In this document: positions 56,121 to 64,000 of the stretch, in pieces
How positions within the stretch are numbered: position 1 is the first letter of the stretch
Layout: each line of letters opens with the position of its first letter
Assembly (NCBI GenBank): GCA_017516315.1
Contig: JAFXDE010000057.1
Location: forward strand, 21,225 to 85,224
Length of the DNA: 64,000 bases
Origin: Clostridia bacterium
GTDB lineage: Bacteria; Bacillota; Clostridia; Oscillospirales; Acutalibacteraceae
Direction: 5' to 3'
Position numbers and translations under genes: made by a program
The notes under the pieces: model-generated
Told to the model about the DNA's origin: nothing
The model's database searches: none
Seen by the model: only the letters and a program-made list of their open reading frames with translations

Positions 56121-57779
56121 ATGAAAAAGTTCATTTCTGTTATTATTGCACTATTGATGCTTTTCGCTCTTATGGCGCCCGCTGCTTCTGCGGTGACAGA
56201 GGAAAGGCTTCCCATCGTTTACATAAGAGGTAACGGTGAGACCATCTACGGTCCTGACGGAAAGCCTGTAGGTGCCCGCCTGGAGGATATGTTGGGTGGA
56301 GAAGAGGAAGGCATAGCCGGTGTGGATAAGGATACTATCGTTGAGGCAGCGGTAAACATTATTCTTCCTCTGCTTACTGAGGGCCTTATTTTCGATAAAT
56401 GGGACACCTACGGCAGAGCAATTTATGACGAGATCTCTCCGCTTTTCAAAAATGCGGCTCTTGACTCGGAGGGTAATTCTCCCGAGGGTGTAGGCGTATC
56501 ACAAAAAAGACTTGAAGAGTCTGAGGCAAGGTCCAAAGCAGACACTAAATATTATAACCTTTATGATTATGAGTTCTGCTTTGACTGGAGACTTTCTCCT
56601 TATGACCATGTAGACAGACTGGATGAATACATTCAGAACATAAAAAAAGCTACAGGCAAAAGTCAGGTATGTATTTATGTAAGATGCTTCGGCGGCTCTC
56701 TGGCTATGGCATACTTAGAAAAATACGGCAGTAAAAAAGATGTAGCCAGAGTTATGTTCACTGATGTTCTTTCTAACGGTACAGCCGTAGTCAGTGATGC
56801 CTTCAGCGGAAAGGTTGAGTTTGAGGCTGCTTATGTGCAGAGATATCTCGGTCAGCTCGAGCAGTGCGATGCTCTCAATGTAGGTCAGGGCTTTACTCTT
56901 ACAGGTCTTGCTAATGAAATCGTTTTCAAAACTCTCGACCTGTTTACTAAGACCGGTACTGCAGATATGCTCCTTGACGGCGTGGAGGGTCTTTACGAAA
57001 AGCTTTACAAGTCTCTTCTTCCTGCCCTTTGCTTCGCTACGGGTATAGCTACACAGGTCAATTATTGGACATGTGTTTACGAGAAGGACTTTGATGCTGC
57101 TCTTGATGTTATGTTCGGCAGCAAGGAGGCACAGGAGGCTTATCCCGGTGTACTCAGAAAAATCAAAGAGTACAGAGAAAAGGTTACCTCTAAGCTTCCT
57201 GAGCTTTACAAAACCTTCAGCGAGGATTACGGTATCCGTATCGGCGTTTCCGCTAAATACGGATATATGAATGTTCCCTTTATCGAAAGTGTACACGATA
57301 TGACCGACTCTCTCGTTTCGGTAAAGGATGCCGCCTTCGGTGTTACCTGTGCAGACATAAGCACAGTGCTTTCGGATAAAGATCTGGCAGGTGTGGACGA
57401 AAAGTATATTTCTGCAGACAAAAAGATAAACACCTCTACTTGTCTTTTCCCGGAGACTACATGGGTAATAAAGAATGCACACCATGACTGCTGGGAGCTC
57501 AGTGATACGATAGGTCTTCTTTTCCTCAGAAGCAAGGATATGACAGTCGATTCCTATGCGCAGTATCCTGCTTTTATGAGATTCTATGAGGAGACGAGAA
57601 CCTTTGAGCCTCTCACTACGGAAAACTGTGAGGATTATGAATGGTATTCCTTAGCAGAGGAGAAGCCTACCACAGAATCAATTCTCGTTTCTATGATGCG
57701 TTGGTTCAAAATGATTTTCGAGCTTCTTACCAAGCTTTTCAAGGGTGAGCTTGATTTAGGCTCTCTTCTCAGTATGTAA
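56121..57779 (+). CDS. secreted alpha/beta-hydrolase-like protein with Cys at the nucleophile elbow
   Basis: 552 residues. There is a signal peptide at 1-24 (PAASA). The N-terminal LPIVYIRGNGETIY and DYEFCFDWRLSP segments match the opening strands of lipase/LCAT-like alpha/beta hydrolases. At the nucleophile elbow, where GHSMGG is usual, this protein reads VRCFGGSLA, so the nucleophile position is Cys and the first Gly is lost. A conserved late His may be in IKNAHHDCW. It may be a thiol hydrolase or a pseudoenzyme. The C-terminal ~35 residues (MMRWFKMIFELLTKLFKGEL) form an amphipathic aromatic helix resembling a membrane tether. Ribosome site AAAGAGGTAA. Confidence 0.7.
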   Translation: MKKFISVIIALLMLFALMAPAASAVTEERLPIVYIRGNGETIYGPDGKPVGARLEDMLGGEEEGIAGVDKDTIVEAAVNIILPLLTEGLIFDKWDTYGRAIYDEISPLFKNAALDSEGNSPEGVGVSQKRLEESEARSKADTKYYNLYDYEFCFDWRLSPYDHVDRLDEYIQNIKKATGKSQVCIYVRCFGGSLAMAYLEKYGSKKDVARVMFTDVLSNGTAVVSDAFSGKVEFEAAYVQRYLGQLEQCDALNVGQGFTLTGLANEIVFKTLDLFTKTGTADMLLDGVEGLYEKLYKSLLPALCFATGIATQVNYWTCVYEKDFDAALDVMFGSKEAQEAYPGVLRKIKEYREKVTSKLPELYKTFSEDYGIRIGVSAKYGYMNVPFIESVHDMTDSLVSVKDAAFGVTCADISTVLSDKDLAGVDEKYISADKKINTSTCLFPETTWVIKNAHHDCWELSDTIGLLFLRSKDMTVDSYAQYPAFMRFYEETRTFEPLTTENCEDYEWYSLAEEKPTTESILVSMMRWFKMIFELLTKLFKGELDLGSLLSM

Positions 57780-57801
57780 GCATAACATTTGAATTAAGAC
57801 A

Positions 57802-57836
57802 AATCCACTGTGTCGGCTGACACAGTGGATTTTTTA
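57802..57836 (+). terminator. intrinsic terminator of the 56121 gene
   Basis: AATCCACTGTGTC/GACACAGTGGATT stem, 4-base loop, T run. Confidence 0.9.
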
Positions 57837-57846
57837 TAGGAAGAAG

Positions 57847-57873
57847 AAAAGGGGCTGTGTTTAACACGCCCCT
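57847..57873 (-). terminator. intrinsic terminator of lacZ
   Basis: Minus strand GGGGCGTGT/ACACAGCCCC stem with one bulge, followed by TTTTCTT. Confidence 0.75.
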
Positions 57874-57925
57874 TATAGCTTTTTTGAGTAAAGGTAAGAA
57901 ACTGAACTTTCAGAATCGTTTTTTA

Positions 57926-61078
<3,153 letters not shown>

Positions 61079-61085
61079 TCATTAT

Positions 61086-61107
61086 TGCAGTTTTTCTCGT
61101 AACTGCA
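61086..61107. promoter_or_regulatory. inverted repeat in the lacZ leader
   Basis: TGCAGTT and AACTGCA, perfect 7-bp arms around 8 bases, just downstream of the lacZ -10. It is either an operator or an mRNA hairpin. Confidence 0.5.
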
Positions 61108-61117
61108 TACTGCTTTC

Positions 61118-61147
61118 ATTTTACTAAATTCTTCTGCCTTTTGTCAA
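61118..61147 (-). promoter_or_regulatory. promoter of lacZ
   Basis: Minus strand TTGACA (61142-61147), 18-bp spacer, TAAAAT (61118-61123). Confidence 0.75.
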
Positions 61148-61258
61148 GAAAAAACATACCATATTAATTGTATATTAAAAATATTTCAAAAAGGACTTGA
61201 AATAGATATGATATATTTACGGTATAAGTGACTAACTTATTAAATTTACTTTTTTCTG

Positions 61259-61287
61259 TTGACGGCTATTTAAAAAAATGGTATTAT
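61259..61287 (+). promoter_or_regulatory. promoter of the Cys-repeat secreted protein
   Basis: TTGACG (61259-61264), 17-bp spacer, TATTAT (61282-61287). Confidence 0.75.
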
Positions 61288-61331
61288 AATGATGAATAAT
61301 AATATAAATTTCTGTTTCGGAGGTAAATATT

Positions 61332-62906
61332 ATGAAAGCAAGAAAAATCACGGCATTAGTGATATGTATTCTTACCGCCTTTGCTCTCTTTGCTGTTTTC
61401 GCATCCGCTGAGAGCAGCTGCGCACATGAATTTATCACTATCTATACCGATAAGAACCCCACCTGTACAGCAGAAGGCACGGCCACTAATTTCTGTACCA
61501 AATGTAATGCCTTTGTAAAGGTGACCTTACCTATCGATCCCACCAACCATAGATACGGCGAATGGGTTACAAAAACCGAAGCTACCTGTATCGCTGAGGG
61601 TGTAAAGGAAAGAAAGTGTGTACGCGTAGGATGTGAAAATCCGTTGGAGACAGGGGTTATTCCCGTTGATGACAGTAAGCACATCGCCGATAATAAGGGA
61701 TGGACTACGGTTACAGCCGCTACCTGCTATGCTGAGGGCCTCGAAAAGGCTAAGTGTAAGGTTTGCGGAAAGGATTTTACACGCAGTATTCCCATTCATT
61801 TCGATTATGCTGAAAACAGCACCGATTATAAGCTCGTAAAGAAAGTCGAAGCTAAATGTAATGCAGTCGGCTACACTCAGTATCAGTGTCTTAAATGCTT
61901 TGAGCTCATTACCGTAGACAGAGGCGTAGATGCAAATAATCACGACTTCTCCGATGAGAGCCTTTGGGAATATCCTGAAGATGCGACCTGTCAGAGCACG
62001 GATGCTAAAATAATCAAGCACTGTAAGAATCAGAATTCCCATATACTCGAGGTAAGCTACACTCCCGACCACGATTTTTCGGGTGAAGTGACCGTTATCG
62101 AGCCTTACTGTGAAAATGTAAACGGTGAATCTGTCCTTCATGAAGGCAAGAAAATTACCGAGTGCCGCTATTGCGATGCTACCAAAGAGGAGGCTATTGC
62201 AGGAGCGCACAGCTTCGGTGACTGGACCGAAATCAACGGCACCTGTGAGTATGGCGGAAAGGCATCCAGAACCTGTGCCTGCGGAGCCAAATCAGAAACT
62301 AATGTTCCCTTCGAAGCAGGTACACATCTCAACTACGAGGTTCTCAGAGAAAGAGAATCTACCTGCGAATATAAGGGCTGGACAGAAATTTACTGTGAGG
62401 TTTGTAATCAGACTCTGAAAATTTACCGTTCTGCATTAGGTCATATACCCGGCCCGTGGAAGGTAACAGATGAGGCAAACTGTCAGAAATCAGGTCTCAG
62501 AGAGGTTATCTGTAAGGTTTGTAATCAGACTCTCGAATCAGAGGTTATTCCTCAGAAGGACCACGAAAAAATTATTATTAAAAACAGCGTCGCTCCCACT
62601 TGTACGGAAAGCGGTCTGACACCTTACTATTACTGCAGTATGTGTCTTGAGGGCATTGCACAGGAGGTCATTCCCGCCCTCGGTCATAACTATGTTCTTC
62701 AGTATACTCCCGAGGAGGGTGCCGTAAGAATTTGCGACAGATGCTACGAGTACGAAATCATCGACGAAAGCGGTAACACCGTAAGCTGCGACTGCCTTTG
62801 CCATAACTCAAGCGGATTAGCAAAGATGGTATGGAAAATAGTAATCTTCTTCTGTAAGCTCTTCGGCTTCAATCAGGTATGCGGATGCGGTAATATACAT
62901 TTCTGA
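61332..62906 (+). CDS. secreted Cys-rich repeat protein
   Basis: 524 residues. A signal peptide is at 1-26 (FAVFASA). About eight imperfect repeats of 40-60 residues follow, built on ATCxxxG...C..C.....IP...H (for example PTCTAEGTATNFCTKC, ATCIAEGVKERKC, ATCYAEGLEKAKC, PTCTESGLTPYYYC). The CxxC pairs with a following His suggest a small metal-bound or disulfide-stapled module; repeats of this style are common in clostridial surface proteins of unknown role. The end is distinctive: CDCLCHN, then the hydrophobic aromatic segment MVWKIVIFFCKLFGF, then CGCGNIHF. Ribosome site CGGAGGTAA. Monocistronic. Confidence 0.8.
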   Translation: MKARKITALVICILTAFALFAVFASAESSCAHEFITIYTDKNPTCTAEGTATNFCTKCNAFVKVTLPIDPTNHRYGEWVTKTEATCIAEGVKERKCVRVGCENPLETGVIPVDDSKHIADNKGWTTVTAATCYAEGLEKAKCKVCGKDFTRSIPIHFDYAENSTDYKLVKKVEAKCNAVGYTQYQCLKCFELITVDRGVDANNHDFSDESLWEYPEDATCQSTDAKIIKHCKNQNSHILEVSYTPDHDFSGEVTVIEPYCENVNGESVLHEGKKITECRYCDATKEEAIAGAHSFGDWTEINGTCEYGGKASRTCACGAKSETNVPFEAGTHLNYEVLRERESTCEYKGWTEIYCEVCNQTLKIYRSALGHIPGPWKVTDEANCQKSGLREVICKVCNQTLESEVIPQKDHEKIIIKNSVAPTCTESGLTPYYYCSMCLEGIAQEVIPALGHNYVLQYTPEEGAVRICDRCYEYEIIDESGNTVSCDCLCHNSSGLAKMVWKIVIFFCKLFGFNQVCGCGNIHF

Positions 62907-62935
62907 TAGTCTGAATACATTAGAATTATACAAAG

Positions 62936-62963
62936 AGTGGTACCCTTGAGGTGCCACTTTTTA
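62936..62963 (+). terminator. intrinsic terminator of the Cys-repeat gene
   Basis: AGTGGTACC/GGTGCCACT stem, 5-base loop, TTTTT. Confidence 0.88.
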
Positions 62964-63000
62964 TGTAAAAAATTAAATTTTCCATTTTTTCCCTAAACTA

Positions 63001-63029
63001 TTGAAAAACCGTATAAAAATCGGTATAAT
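63001..63029 (+). promoter_or_regulatory. promoter of pckG
   Basis: TTGAAA (63001-63006), 17-bp spacer, TATAAT (63024-63029). About 70 bases of leader precede the start codon. Confidence 0.8.
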
Positions 63030-63108
63030 ATCAAAGAATGGTAGTATGGAGTACAAGGAGTAATTTTAGGCTACTGAATCAAATTCAATTGTGAAAGGAA
63101 GATTAATT

Positions 63109-64000
63109 ATGCTTCAGAATGCACCCACAAAAAACAAGAGTGTACTTGAATGGCTTGAAGAAAAGCTCGCACTCGTAAATCCCGACAAAGTAGTTTGGAT
63201 TGACGGCTCTGACGAACAGATTGAAGCTCTCCGTGCAGAGGCTTGTTCAACAGGCGAAATGATCAAACTTAATCAGGAACTTCTTCCCGATTGCTATCTT
63301 CACAGAACAGCAGTTAATGACGTTGCCCGCGTAGAAGGCAGAACATTTATCTGTGCTGAAACCAAAGAAGAAGCAGGCCCCACAAACAACTGGATGGATC
63401 CCAAAGAAGCCTATGAAATGCTTTACGGTATCGCTAAGGACAGCTACAAGGGCAGAACAGCCTACATCATCCCTTATTCAATGGGCCCCGTAGGTTCAAA
63501 ATTCTCAAAAGCAGGTATCGAGCTTACTGACTCAATCTATGTTGTACTTAATATGTGCATTATGACAAGAGTTGGCTTCAATGTACTCGAAGCTCTCGGT
63601 GACAGCAATGACTGGGTTCGCGGTCTCCACTGCCGTTGTGACATCGACGAAGAGAAGAGATATATCTGTCAGTTCCCCCAGGACAACACTATCATCTCCG
63701 TTAACTCCGGCTACGGCGGAAACGTTCTTCTCGGTAAAAAGTGCTTTGCACTCCGTATCGCTTCCAACCAGGGCAGAAAAGAAGGCTGGATGGCTGAGCA
63801 TATGCTTATCCTCGGCATCGAAAAGCCCGACGGTGAAGTTAAATACATCTGCGCTGCATTCCCCTCAGCCTGCGGTAAGACAAACCTTGCTATGCTTATT
63901 CCTCCCGAAGGCTATAAGAACAAGGGCTACAAGGTATGGTGCGTAGGTGACGATATCGCCTGGATCCGTAAGGGTGCAGACGGCAGACTTTATGCTATCA
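63109..64000 (+). CDS. pckG: GTP-type phosphoenolpyruvate carboxykinase, N-terminal part
   Basis: 297 complete codons are visible; the gene runs off the right edge (about half of a ~600-residue protein). It interconverts oxaloacetate and PEP with GDP/GTP. The GTP-class P-loop FPSACGKTNLAM is at about 251-262, with the reactive Cys255 and Lys257. NNWMDP and YIIPYSMGPVGSKFSKAGIELTDS-type substrate segments are present. The ATP-class motif is absent. In anaerobes it often runs toward oxaloacetate, saving energy and feeding malate, fumarate and succinate, which fits the frd-fum operon. Ribosome site AAAGGAAGA. Confidence 0.95.
   Translation, partial: MLQNAPTKNKSVLEWLEEKLALVNPDKVVWIDGSDEQIEALRAEACSTGEMIKLNQELLPDCYLHRTAVNDVARVEGRTFICAETKEEAGPTNNWMDPKEAYEMLYGIAKDSYKGRTAYIIPYSMGPVGSKFSKAGIELTDSIYVVLNMCIMTRVGFNVLEALGDSNDWVRGLHCRCDIDEEKRYICQFPQDNTIISVNSGYGGNVLLGKKCFALRIASNQGRKEGWMAEHMLILGIEKPDGEVKYICAAFPSACGKTNLAMLIPPEGYKNKGYKVWCVGDDIAWIRKGADGRLYAI

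Overview
The window looks like chromosome of an anaerobic, spore-lineage Firmicute of class Clostridia, probably a gut Oscillospirales/Ruminococcaceae-type bacterium. This is inferred from gene content, not from a search. The supporting content is: Shine-Dalgarno sites of the AGGAGG type, many sigma-A promoters with 17-bp spacers, Gram-positive LexA boxes, an oxygen-sensitive class III ribonucleotide reductase, a SpoIIQ-like M23 protein, HPr, GTP-type PEP carboxykinase, cytosolic heterodisulfide-reductase-like complexes, and secreted fn3 and Cys-repeat proteins. TGA is used as a stop.

Layout. 1-9.1 kb: secreted fn3 proteins, coaX, a radical SAM activase, mscL-proC, a pyridoxal/pyridoxamine kinase, an autoregulated PadR/DUF2812 pair and a SpoIIQ-like protein. 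9.2-21.9 kb: lexA with two operator boxes, three small enzymes, nrdD (carrying a fused redoxin domain) with trxB, a HAD phosphatase, DUF4364 and a large GH43-like protein, then 1.2 kb of intergenic repeats. 21.9-25.6 kb: mfd and a 31-residue peptide gene. 25.85-32.2 kb: nine collinear, intact phage head-morphogenesis and packaging genes with no tail, lysis, integrase or replication genes. 32.3-35.9 kb: a phosphoglycerate-mutase-like gene, rlmA, a 47-residue peptide gene, rimM-trmD and ptsH.

36.2-46.5 kb holds the most striking unit: an 11-gene operon hdrBCA - flxD (mvhD) - two 4Fe-4S subunits - flxA-like NAD(P)H flavoprotein - frdBA - fumarase alpha/beta. It reads as a soluble NAD(P)H-dependent, probably electron-bifurcating fumarate reductase with its own fumarase. 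The GTP-type PEP carboxykinase at the right edge and an AspT/SucE-family transporter at 49-50 kb would fit a PEP to oxaloacetate to malate to fumarate to succinate route with export.

46.5-64 kb: an AT-rich orphan, an aldo/keto reductase, a YdcF protein, the AspT-like transporter, tRNA-Gln(CTG) followed by an AT-rich accessory stretch (DUF5131, a CTP-dependent polyprenol/diacylglycerol kinase-like protein, a CDF-like membrane protein, DUF1349), three secreted proteins, lacZ and the start of pckG. Several families of short intergenic hairpin repeats recur. Their flanks are conserved while their stems differ by compensatory changes.
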